A DNA stretch of 5,434 nucleotides. Source: Spirochaetota bacterium. GTDB taxonomy: Bacteria; Spirochaetota; Spirochaetia; Treponematales; Treponemataceae. The notes below the pieces were generated by a model. The model did no database searches and was not told the origin of the DNA. It was given only the letters and a program-made list of their open reading frames with translations. Positions 1 through 5,434 of this stretch are shown piece by piece. The DNA lies in the NCBI GenBank assembly GCA_022704725.1, contig JAKJFV010000120.1, positions 1 to 5,434 on the forward strand, read 5' to 3'. The position numbers and the translations under genes are program-made. Each line of letters begins with the position of its first letter. Position 1 is the first letter of the stretch.

Positions 1-629
1 ACGTAAATTATTTTGCACTTCAAAAAGCATGCGAAAAACCGGGATGCCCCTTATGTACCCTCATAAATGAGCGGATTACCCGGTACATCGACGGCATGCT
101 TTTTGAGCATATATCAGACAGAACGTTCAGGGCTCAGTACCGTGAAGCAGGAGGATTCTGCCTAGATCACTCAAAAATTCTGTTATCGTACCGCGACGGG
201 CTTGCAGTTGCCATTTTAGGCATGGGGACCCTCGATGATTATTTACTGGACTTTAAAAAGAAAAAGATGAGAAAATATAAGCAAATTTGCCCTGCCTGTG
301 CAGAAAAACACAGAATCGAAAAAGAATTTTTAACCTTTATTGCAGAGTCTCATAAGGAAGATGCCGCCTCAGATGAAGAAATGAGAACATTCATTACTCA
401 ATCGGACGGCTTATGTGTGCCTCACTATGCTCTCATGGTAAAGCTGACGAGGGTTCCCAGGTGGATTTCGTCTTTTCAGGAGGGAAAATTTACTTCTCTT
501 CGTGAAAGAACAGCACGTTTTATTGATTATTCTGCATGGGGTAAACAGGAGCAGTTTGCTTCTTTGCCCGAGAAAGACAAGATTGTCTGGAAAGAAATTG
601 CAGATGCTCTGCGCGGTCAGGTTGAATAA
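1..629 (+). CDS. DUF6062-like Cys/His-rich protein, 5' partial
   Basis: The frame is open from the window edge; the first whole codon is at 3, and 208 codons are visible before TAA at 627-629. The ATG at 96 is not the true start, because a conserved-looking CPLC motif (45-56) lies upstream in the same frame; probably only a few residues are missing. Numbering from the first visible codon, there are two similar metal-site halves: CPLC (15-18) followed by FCLDH (C53, H56), then CPAC (96-99) followed by LCVPH (C138, H141). This CxxC...CxxH pattern, used twice, matches what I recall of DUF6062, a bacterial family of unknown function found in spirochetes, clostridia and others. I infer structural zinc (or other metal) binding in a soluble cytoplasmic protein: no membrane segment is visible, and a lysine-rich stretch (KKKKMRK) precedes CPAC. 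No enzymatic role can be assigned. It is separated from the next gene by 53 bp with no clear terminator, so read-through is possible. Family call fairly sure, function unknown. Confidence 0.75.
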   Translation, partial: VNYFALQKACEKPGCPLCTLINERITRYIDGMLFEHISDRTFRAQYREAGGFCLDHSKILLSYRDGLAVAILGMGTLDDYLLDFKKKKMRKYKQICPACAEKHRIEKEFLTFIAESHKEDAASDEEMRTFITQSDGLCVPHYALMVKLTRVPRWISSFQEGKFTSLRERTARFIDYSAWGKQEQFASLPEKDKIVWKEIADALRGQVE

Positions 630-634
630 AATAC

Positions 635-663
635 TTGTACACAAAGCCTTTATAGGGTATTAT
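635..663 (+). promoter_or_regulatory. candidate sigma70-type promoter for the downstream operon
   Basis: A -35-like TTGTAC (635-640) is followed after exactly 17 bp by a -10-like TATTAT (658-663). The -10 matches the TATAAT consensus at 5 of 6 positions; the -35 is weak, matching TTGACA only at its TTG. Transcription would begin near 670, leaving a leader of about 13 nt that just contains the ribosome binding site. It lies in the only intergenic gap of the window, directly before four closely packed genes, which is where an operon promoter is expected. AT-rich DNA yields such matches by chance, so this is an inference from position and spacing. Confidence 0.4.
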
Positions 664-671
664 TTACCCTA
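653..671. promoter_or_regulatory. perfect dyad over the candidate -10 box (possible operator)
   Basis: TAGGGTA (653-659) and TACCCTA (665-671) are perfect inverted repeats around a 5-nt centre TTATT. The dyad is centred at 662, inside the candidate -10 box at 658-663. A dimeric repressor bound there would block RNA polymerase. As RNA it would be a 7-bp hairpin just before the ribosome binding site, present only in transcripts reading through from the upstream gene. No T-run follows, so it is not a typical intrinsic terminator. A 7+7 repeat with a short loop is expected several times by chance in a window this size; only its position makes it notable. Confidence 0.35.
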
Positions 672-705
672 CAGAGGATTGTATGTACAAAGAATTTTTA
701 CCCTA
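663..705 (+). repeat. two copies of TTTACCCTA flanking the start codon
   Basis: TTTACCCTA occurs at 663-671 and again at 697-705, one copy before and one just inside the phosphoribosyltransferase gene. A second short match accompanies it: TGTACACAAAG at 636-646 and TGTACAAAG at 684-692. The single TAGGGTA at 653-659 can therefore pair with either TACCCTA copy; pairing with the second would enclose the ribosome binding site and start codon in the loop. The sequence identity is directly visible; any function is speculative, and the second copy is constrained by coding (residues Leu6-Pro7-Tyr8 region). Confidence 0.3.
673..678 (+). promoter_or_regulatory. ribosome binding site of the phosphoribosyltransferase gene
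   Basis: AGAGGA ends 4 nt before the ATG at 683. It is a moderate Shine-Dalgarno match with slightly short spacing. It supports the ATG at 683 as the start and immediately follows the dyad. Confidence 0.6.
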
Positions 706-1294
706 TGACAAAATACGAAACAATTCGTTAAAAATGGCCCACCGGATTCATCTGGACGGCTTTATTCCTGATGTTATTTATGTATCGCTCCGGGGCGGCG
801 CCTATGTGGCAAATGTTGTAAGCGAGTATTTTAAGATTGCACGTAAAGATATTCATCCGGTACTTTATGCAGCCGTGGTAGCCCGCTCATATTCCGATAT
901 CCGTCAAAGAGACCGGGTAATGGTAGACGGCTGGACGTATTCTCCTGAACATCTGCGTCCCGGCGATAAAATTCTGCTCGTAGATGACATTTTCGACACA
1001 GGAAAAACAATAAATCATCTTGTAGAAATTTTACTTGAAAAGGGTATTCCCCGAAAAGATATTAAGGTTGCTGTTCACGATTATAAGTACTTTTCGTTTC
1101 ACGAAGAACAGCTTCCTATTCAGCCCGATTATTGGTGCCGGAAATTCGAGATTAATTCACCGGAAGAAGACCGCTGGATTCATTACTTAAGTCATGAATT
1201 AGTCGGTCTTTCCGACGAGGAGCTTGAAGAGCATTATTATAAAAATGATCCTGAGCTCCGCAATGTTTTAGGAAGTATATTAAAGAAGGCGTAA
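683..1294 (+). CDS. type I phosphoribosyltransferase-domain protein
   Basis: This 203-residue cytoplasmic protein has the type I phosphoribosyltransferase (PRTase) fold. The decisive motif is the PRPP-binding loop ILLVDDIFDTGKT at residues 97-109, with paired acidic residues D101/D102 and the DTGKT phosphate loop. An earlier SLRGG (35-39) fits the diphosphate-binding loop I, and the basic/aromatic stretch at about 68-86 (ARSYSDIRQRDRVM) fits the flexible active-site loop. The family moves phosphoribose from PRPP to a base, typically in purine or pyrimidine salvage. The C-terminal part (W151, W165, then HYLSHE) resembles the Trp-containing tail of hypoxanthine/xanthine-guanine-type enzymes, but the usual FPWE-like ending is changed, so the accepted base cannot be named. 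About 30 acidic residues-rich positions follow it. No signal peptide or membrane segment. The ATG has AGAGGA upstream; the TAA overlaps the next ATG by one base (TAATG), suggesting translational coupling to a secreted-protein gene. Family call is strong; substrate unknown, and a regulatory role is possible. Confidence 0.88.
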   Translation: MYKEFLPYDKIRNNSLKMAHRIHLDGFIPDVIYVSLRGGAYVANVVSEYFKIARKDIHPVLYAAVVARSYSDIRQRDRVMVDGWTYSPEHLRPGDKILLVDDIFDTGKTINHLVEILLEKGIPRKDIKVAVHDYKYFSFHEEQLPIQPDYWCRKFEINSPEEDRWIHYLSHELVGLSDEELEEHYYKNDPELRNVLGSILKKA

Positions 1295-3459
1295 TGATAA
1301 TTAAACGGATAATCTGTACTGTATGTTTAAGTTTTATTACTCTTTTTGCTTTTTCTCTTGCAGCCGGTATACGTACAGATTCTGACCGTTCAATAAAAAT
1401 TATTAGTCCAGCTCCGGGTACATGGTCAAATTATCAAAGTCTTATACTTGATGTTCCGGAGGATGCTGTTGCTTTTTATTCCTTTACCGGTGATGATCCT
1501 CTTTATTCCGGGTTTGCCTATGACGGTCCGGTACTCATAGAAAAAGAAGGACCCATTGTTCTAAGGGTTGCGGCCGTTTTAAACGACAACAGCAGTACCG
1601 AACAAAAAATTGAGTACACCGTAACTTTGCGCCCCTCAGATGAGGAGTTTTATCTTCGCGCCTTAAAGGGAGCCTTTGTTCCGCTTTCATCTACATTGCC
1701 TATGCCGCTGCCGTCAACAGTAAAATACTGTATTGGAGACTCTCAGACTCCCTACATAAGCGGCAGAACCTTGTCTTTGGAAGTTCCTAATGCTGTTGAA
1801 CGGTATATTCCTCTTGTCATTCAGGATTTTTCCTCCTATTACCGTGTTATGCTTCGGCTTGAATCAGAAAAGGAAGCTGCGGCTTTGGCAAATGAAACAC
1901 AGGAAACTTTTCCTTTTACCATCAACTGCTCCAATTGGACCGACTTCACCGTAAGCGGTGCAGATTCTGTCCTTTTCTCCTTAGACGGCAGTTCATGGAC
2001 AGAGGGCAGCGGGACAATTAAGCTTGACCGCAGCATTGACCACAGTATTTTATGGAAGTATGAGATAGAAGACGACGCAAAAGCCCGCAGTTTTATTCTT
2101 CCTGCAAAACCCTCGTTAGTAGTTAACCAGACAAAGGGCTCTTCGCCCCTTAAATTGAGCGTCTCTAATTCTGCATTCACTTTTAAAAAATCAGCTGATA
2201 AAATTTCCAGTCCAGCAAGCTCCTGGTATGCTGACGGCATTTACGGCGAGCATCTAAGTACTGTTTTAACTGTAGAAGTATATTTCAAGGGCATCCGGCA
2301 GGGTGTACTCTCCGCGAGTGTTTTAATAGACAAGCAGCCGCCTCAAAAACCGGAATTTAACTCAACATCAAAATCTTTTTATGCACGTGATGCCGTAACG
2401 GTACAAATAAAAAGCGATGAACAAATATATTACGCAGTGTCTGAACCTAAAATCTCAAATTTCGGGTTTTCCGATCTTGAGATTAGTGCTTTACAGACAA
2501 ATGGAAATGGAAATTTAAAAGAGTATACATTATATAAAAACGCAACCTTTATCTTAAGTGAAAATAAGGGAGGGGCAGTTCTGTATGCTCTCCATGCTTA
2601 CGCACAGGATAGCTCCGGCAATGTAAGCGAACATGAATCGTTTTCTGTCGTTGTTGACGGATACAATTATTATGTTAATTCTTCAATAACAGCTGATTAT
2701 GTGAGCGACGGAAGTCCTGCCCGGCCTTTTACAGAGATGGAAGATGTTGTGAAAGTTTTAAATCAAAAAGATTATGCACGGCTTCATATTACCGGTAATT
2801 TTCGTGATGTTCCTTCCCTTGCTTTTACAAAGGATTGCGATATTTTGGGTATAGACGGGGCGCATATTCAATTTGCTCCGGAAAGCTCCATAACTATACA
2901 AGATGCTGCAGTATCAATATCGGGCTGTATATTAGAGCAGCAAAATACAGATGAAATCAAGAACCGGGAAGATTCGATTTATCAAAGGCGCTTGTTTTTT
3001 ATAGAAAATGCCTCCCTGTATCTTGATAATGTAGATGTCATTTATTCAGCATTCCGCAATGCATCCCTCATGCAGTCTTATAACAGCACAGTCCGTCTTA
3101 AAGAAACTGCATTAACAATACAGGCTCTGTCGTATGCTTCCGGTATAACCTCTGTCGGGTCAATAATCGGGTGCATTTCGTCGAGTGTTTCTGTTATAGC
3201 TCCTACTGCTGTAGCCTTTTCTGCTTCTAAGGGCTCATTAATAATGGATTCTTCGTCTATAATAGTAAAGGCCGATTTAGGGCGTGTTGCGGAGGTTTCT
3301 TCTTCTATGTATTATATTACTAATAATACTTTTTCTTTTTCGGGGCTTTCTCCTGTAAAGGTTTCTGCCGGTTCATCCAAAAAAACAGTTGAACCGGTGT
3401 GGTCTGATTACACAAGTGTTCAAAAAGCCTATAGTAACAACACATTAACAGGATTTTAA
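1294..3459 (+). CDS. secreted multi-domain protein: chitobiase-C-like, Ig-like and beta-helix-like regions
   Basis: This 721-residue protein starts with a signal peptide (KR at 4-5, hydrophobic 6-24) with likely cleavage near A23-A24. There is no cysteine at the cleavage site, so it is not a lipoprotein. Residues 35-110 (SPAPGTW ... FYSFTGDDPLYSGFAYDGP) resemble the chitobiase/beta-hexosaminidase C-terminal domain. Residues about 207-270 (VLFSLDGSSW) look like a divergent second copy. Residues about 345-456 look Ig-like, opening with IDKQPPQKP and closing with YAQDSSGNVSEHESFSVVVDG. From about 460, YVSDGSPARPFTEMEDVV resembles the entry of pectate-lyase-like parallel beta-helices, followed by rungs of roughly 18-24 residues (near 532, 566, 592, 621, 643, 668). 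No catalytic motif is evident, so I infer an adhesive or structural envelope role, in periplasm or at the surface. ATG 1294 overlaps the previous stop; AAAGAAGG (1282-1289) precedes it. Coding assignment certain, domain limits approximate, function unknown. Confidence 0.85.
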   Translation: MIIKRIICTVCLSFITLFAFSLAAGIRTDSDRSIKIISPAPGTWSNYQSLILDVPEDAVAFYSFTGDDPLYSGFAYDGPVLIEKEGPIVLRVAAVLNDNSSTEQKIEYTVTLRPSDEEFYLRALKGAFVPLSSTLPMPLPSTVKYCIGDSQTPYISGRTLSLEVPNAVERYIPLVIQDFSSYYRVMLRLESEKEAAALANETQETFPFTINCSNWTDFTVSGADSVLFSLDGSSWTEGSGTIKLDRSIDHSILWKYEIEDDAKARSFILPAKPSLVVNQTKGSSPLKLSVSNSAFTFKKSADKISSPASSWYADGIYGEHLSTVLTVEVYFKGIRQGVLSASVLIDKQPPQKPEFNSTSKSFYARDAVTVQIKSDEQIYYAVSEPKISNFGFSDLEISALQTNGNGNLKEYTLYKNATFILSENKGGAVLYALHAYAQDSSGNVSEHESFSVVVDGYNYYVNSSITADYVSDGSPARPFTEMEDVVKVLNQKDYARLHITGNFRDVPSLAFTKDCDILGIDGAHIQFAPESSITIQDAAVSISGCILEQQNTDEIKNREDSIYQRRLFFIENASLYLDNVDVIYSAFRNASLMQSYNSTVRLKETALTIQALSYASGITSVGSIIGCISSSVSVIAPTAVAFSASKGSLIMDSSSIIVKADLGRVAEVSSSMYYITNNTFSFSGLSPVKVSAGSSKKTVEPVWSDYTSVQKAYSNNTLTGF
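3368..3397 (+). other. intragenic inverted repeat near the 3' end of the beta-helix protein gene
   Basis: CCGGTTCA (3368-3375) and TGAACCGG (3390-3397) are perfect 8-bp complements around a 14-nt A-rich loop; two outer G-U pairs could extend the stem. It lies about 60 nt before the stop codon, with no following T-run, so it is not a standard terminator. An RNA hairpin here could influence expression of the downstream genes, but a repeat like this is expected about once by chance in this much DNA. Confidence 0.2.
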
Positions 3460-3464
3460 CAAAG

Positions 3465-4583
3465 ATGAATAAAAGAGCGCTAGTTACGGCCGTATTGTTT
3501 TTTTTTCTGCTTGCATCCTCGTCATACGGCGACGTACAGATAAAAGAAGTTAATGACATTCCTCTTATTCCGCAGGAAGCAGAAGATCTTAAAACCTTAT
3601 GGAATTTATATTACAGCTCGGGCGAAATTTCTTCACTTGAGCAATATGAGCGGAGTTTTGTACAGTTTACCGGAATTGAATCATACACAGCAGATAAGCA
3701 GTCTTATATTGTCAGCGAGATTCTGTTTTATACGATGTTCGCCCGCCATTACTGCAAAAATTATTCTCAATCGATGGACGATGCGGTTACCTCCTTTGTG
3801 AGTTTTCTAAATTCCCAGGAAATTCAGCCGCAGTCAGTGTATGCACTCCGCCTTTTTTCATTTCTTGCACAAAAGACAAAACCATACATCAATGTTAATG
3901 AAACACAGGTATTTGATTTTCAAGAAGACGACGTATCATTTACTATAAGCGAGTCTGTTTCGAAAGACAAAAGTCTTATAAAACTCTATGAAAGCTACTC
4001 GGCAGTAGAAGGTTTGAATCAAAGATTTGAGAAATACCGTTTATCAAACCAAAGTACAAGCGCCTTTTTACTTACACAGGAAGCATTTTACCGTATTTTA
4101 AACAATCCCTGCTTTGTCTACCTTATTTTATATGACGGGCGCTATGGAAGCCTTCTTGATTCATTTACCAGATCCTGCTCGTCTTATTTAAATCTTGAAG
4201 AAAGAGACGTGCGGACCATTTTTTATGACAAATCATCGCAAAATTTAAAAGTATTTCCCGGGCAATTATATAATTTTGTTTACAAGAAAACCGGTATGGA
4301 CAGGTATAACGCCTTTGCTGCTCAAGTGTATGCGGCCTCAGGCTTATTGTCCGAACTGGAACGAAACTCCATGCTTTACGGATTTCCTATAGATTTATTT
4401 TTCAATGCAGAGGGGTTCCAGTCGATATTATCGATTAATGAAGATCCTTTTTATGTAAGCTGTCTGTCGCAAAAGCAAATTTATTCTCTGTGTGAATCAC
4501 TTGTTTATGCAGGTGCCGCACCGCTTTACGCCGAGAGAATTAACAGGCTTTTATCAGCATTACCTTCAAAAGGAGGTCTATAA
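3465..4583 (+). CDS. secreted protein of unknown function
   Basis: I do not recognise this 372-residue protein. It has a classic signal peptide: KR at 3-4, a hydrophobic core at 5-17 with three consecutive Phe, and a likely cleavage after SYG (residue 22). There is no lipobox cysteine, so a soluble periplasmic or surface protein is expected. The mature part is rich in Ser, Tyr, Phe and Leu and appears mostly helical, with no further membrane segment and no visible catalytic motif. Helical stretches such as 79-115, 172-215 and 285-305 could suggest an alpha-helical repeat scaffold, but no clear TPR periodicity can be read. The gene starts 5 nt after the previous stop; its Shine-Dalgarno is weak (AGGA at 3450-3453, 11 nt upstream, inside the preceding gene), so it may depend on translational coupling. 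Its last codons contain the next gene's ribosome binding site. A run of nine T encodes Phe12-14. Gene reality is strong, function unknown. Confidence 0.82.
   Translation: MNKRALVTAVLFFFLLASSSYGDVQIKEVNDIPLIPQEAEDLKTLWNLYYSSGEISSLEQYERSFVQFTGIESYTADKQSYIVSEILFYTMFARHYCKNYSQSMDDAVTSFVSFLNSQEIQPQSVYALRLFSFLAQKTKPYINVNETQVFDFQEDDVSFTISESVSKDKSLIKLYESYSAVEGLNQRFEKYRLSNQSTSAFLLTQEAFYRILNNPCFVYLILYDGRYGSLLDSFTRSCSSYLNLEERDVRTIFYDKSSQNLKVFPGQLYNFVYKKTGMDRYNAFAAQVYAASGLLSELERNSMLYGFPIDLFFNAEGFQSILSINEDPFYVSCLSQKQIYSLCESLVYAGAAPLYAERINRLLSALPSKGGL
3498..3506 (+). repeat. T9 homopolymer within signal-peptide codons
   Basis: Nine T in a row form three TTT codons (Phe12-14) in the hydrophobic core of the signal peptide. 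Loss of one T would bring the TAA formed at about 3541-3544 into frame; gain of one T leads to a TAA at about 3551-3553. Either change would truncate the protein at about 30 residues, so the tract could act as an on/off slippage site. Such runs also occur by chance where Phe-rich signal peptides meet AT-rich codon use. Confidence 0.6.
4571..4577 (+). promoter_or_regulatory. strong ribosome binding site inside the preceding gene's end
   Basis: AGGAGGT, a near-ideal Shine-Dalgarno, ends 5 nt before the ATG at 4583. It is read as the Lys-Gly-Gly codons near the end of the previous protein. Together with the TAATG overlap it fixes the start of the last gene and indicates coupled translation. Confidence 0.85.
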
Positions 4584-5434
4584 TGGCAAAAAAACGAGCA
4601 TCGTCCTTTTTAACTGTAATGCTGATTATCCTTCTTCTTTTAGTTATGACCTTAACCCTTATTCTCGGTTTATATAAAATGGAACGGTATAAGGTATTAA
4701 ATGAATTTATAGATAATGTTATTTCACGTTTTATCGATGTAAAAAGTGAGCCCGTTATTGAGGAAATAGAAGTTAAAGAGATCTCTCGAATAAGGGTAGA
4801 TGCAGGTTCTGTTCTCCATAAAACACCTTTCTTTTTTGGTGAAATGACAGGCTCTCATGACCTGAACAGTTATAATTTACGATCTTTAGAGTATGAAACA
4901 ACAGAATCAGATATTGCAATACAAATTTCATCTGATCATAAAACCCTGACTGTTACAGGAATGCTGCAGCGACTTGATCCTTTATATGACGGGTATGATG
5001 AATCGGTGAGCTCATGGACCCTGCATACCGAATACCCGATTCTGACAAGACCCTGTTTGTTTCAGGACTGCATTGTTTTTATTGATGCTTCTCCGTCTCT
5101 TATTATGGTTAATGTCTTAACAGGTACTGCCTCTTCCGGTCAGTATGTTCCTTTTTTCCCGGATAATAAGGCTTCCGCTGTGAATCAGGCAGTTCAGGCA
5201 GCCGGGACAGATGACTCTGTGCAAGAAATAAGGGTTCCTCTCTATACTGTCTTAGGCCGGGACGGAAAGATATATGCTTTTGCATTTTCAGATGCTCACA
5301 TTGAAGCACCTGCATCTGCATCTCTGTCTGTATCAAGCAGTATTTTTACACCGGATGACAAAGCCTTAGAACATATGGTAAGTATTATTAAAAACTGGGC
5401 GGGCTTTACAGAGGATCCGGTTTTAGGCGCCCCC
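4583..5434 (+). CDS. membrane-anchored periplasmic protein, 3' partial, possible PQQ-like beta-propeller
   Basis: The frame beginning at ATG 4583 stays open for 284 codons to the last base of the window, so the gene continues beyond it. The N-terminus is AKKR followed by a strongly hydrophobic segment (about residues 9-30), then a charged region. This predicts one membrane anchor with the N-terminus inside and the rest in the periplasm; no lipobox is present. Residues about 34-66 are acidic and helix-like, a possible linker. From about 70 the sequence looks beta-rich. Two stretches recall PQQ/BamB-type propeller blades: SSWTLHTEYPILTRP...IVFIDASPSLIMVNVLTG (about 143-181) and TVLGRDGKIYAFAF (222-235). 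This resemblance is tentative, and the lack of the C-terminal part prevents a repeat count. The start is fixed by AGGAGGT and a one-base overlap with the upstream stop. It completes a run of three exported products in the operon. Gene reality strong; function unknown. Confidence 0.8.
   Translation, partial: MAKKRASSFLTVMLIILLLLVMTLTLILGLYKMERYKVLNEFIDNVISRFIDVKSEPVIEEIEVKEISRIRVDAGSVLHKTPFFFGEMTGSHDLNSYNLRSLEYETTESDIAIQISSDHKTLTVTGMLQRLDPLYDGYDESVSSWTLHTEYPILTRPCLFQDCIVFIDASPSLIMVNVLTGTASSGQYVPFFPDNKASAVNQAVQAAGTDDSVQEIRVPLYTVLGRDGKIYAFAFSDAHIEAPASASLSVSSSIFTPDDKALEHMVSIIKNWAGFTEDPVLGAP

Noticed and set aside
96..629. Reading the first gene as a complete 177-residue protein starting at ATG 96.
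   Set aside because: The same frame is open to the window edge and carries the CPLC half of a metal-site pair upstream of that ATG, so the true start lies before the window.
653..671. Intrinsic terminator for the first gene.
   Set aside because: The stem is only 7 bp and is followed by ACAGAGGATT rather than a T-run.
1294..1370. Lipoprotein signal for the 721-residue protein, because of Cys8 and Cys11.
   Set aside because: Both cysteines lie before or inside the hydrophobic core, and none follows it at the cleavage position, so a signal peptidase II site is not supported.
1839..2240. A 133-residue minus-strand reading frame.
   Set aside because: It is wholly antisense to the convincing 721-residue secreted protein, has no ribosome binding site that I can see, and its translation shows no recognisable motif.
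2499..2518. Tandem AATGGA-type repeat encoding Asn-Gly-Asn-Gly-Asn.
   Set aside because: Only about two and a half units; it reads as a short flexible loop in the Ig-like region rather than a meaningful microsatellite.
3320..3559. A 79-residue minus-strand frame across the junction of the third and fourth genes.
   Set aside because: It overlaps two well-supported genes on the other strand, and its Cys/Phe/Lys-rich translation mirrors the T-rich signal-peptide codons and A-rich loop.
5109..5336. A 75-residue minus-strand reading frame near the window end.
   Set aside because: It is antisense to the open plus-strand gene from 4583, which has a strong ribosome binding site and protein-like composition; the minus-strand product is Gln/Arg/His-rich in the way of a shadow frame.

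Overview
The window looks like a piece of a spirochete chromosome, most likely a Treponema. This is inferred from the moderately AT-rich composition, the plus-strand-only tightly packed genes, and the families seen. These are a Cys/His-rich DUF6062-type protein, a stand-alone phosphoribosyltransferase, and a secreted protein whose N-terminal repeat (SPAPGTW ... DPLYSGFAYDGPV) has the chitobiase/hexosaminidase C-terminal-like form that I associate with treponemal envelope proteins. There is no rRNA, tRNA, CRISPR array or insertion sequence, and no sign of recent transfer. Genus is a recollection-based judgement, not a database result.

Layout, all on the plus strand. Positions 1-629 hold the 3' end of a DUF6062-like gene, lacking only a few N-terminal residues. 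Positions 630-682 are the only real intergenic gap. This gap carries a candidate sigma70-type promoter (TTGTAC, 17 bp, TATTAT) whose -10 lies in the middle of a perfect 7+7 bp dyad (TAGGGTA-TTATT-TACCCTA), followed by a ribosome binding site. Positions 683-1294 encode a cytoplasmic type I phosphoribosyltransferase. Positions 1294-3459 encode a 721-residue secreted multi-domain protein: signal peptide, chitobiase-C-terminal-like repeat, Ig-like modules, C-terminal parallel beta-helix-like part. Positions 3465-4583 encode a 372-residue secreted protein of unknown function. Positions 4583-5434 are open throughout and hold the first 284 codons of a membrane-anchored protein that runs off the window end, possibly a PQQ/BamB-like beta-propeller.

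The last four genes look like one operon. Two junctions are 1-nt TAATG stop/start overlaps (1294 and 4583), the third is a 5-nt gap, and the last gene's strong AGGAGGT site lies in the final codons of the gene before it. Three consecutive products are predicted to be exported or membrane-anchored, so the operon probably builds or maintains something in the periplasm or outer envelope. A soluble nucleotide-metabolism-type enzyme at its head is unexpected. I see no known defence, toxin-antitoxin or mobile system here. The points most worth a second look are the dyad over the promoter, the PRTase-plus-envelope operon, the beta-helix protein, and a T9 homopolymer in the signal-peptide codons of the fourth gene.
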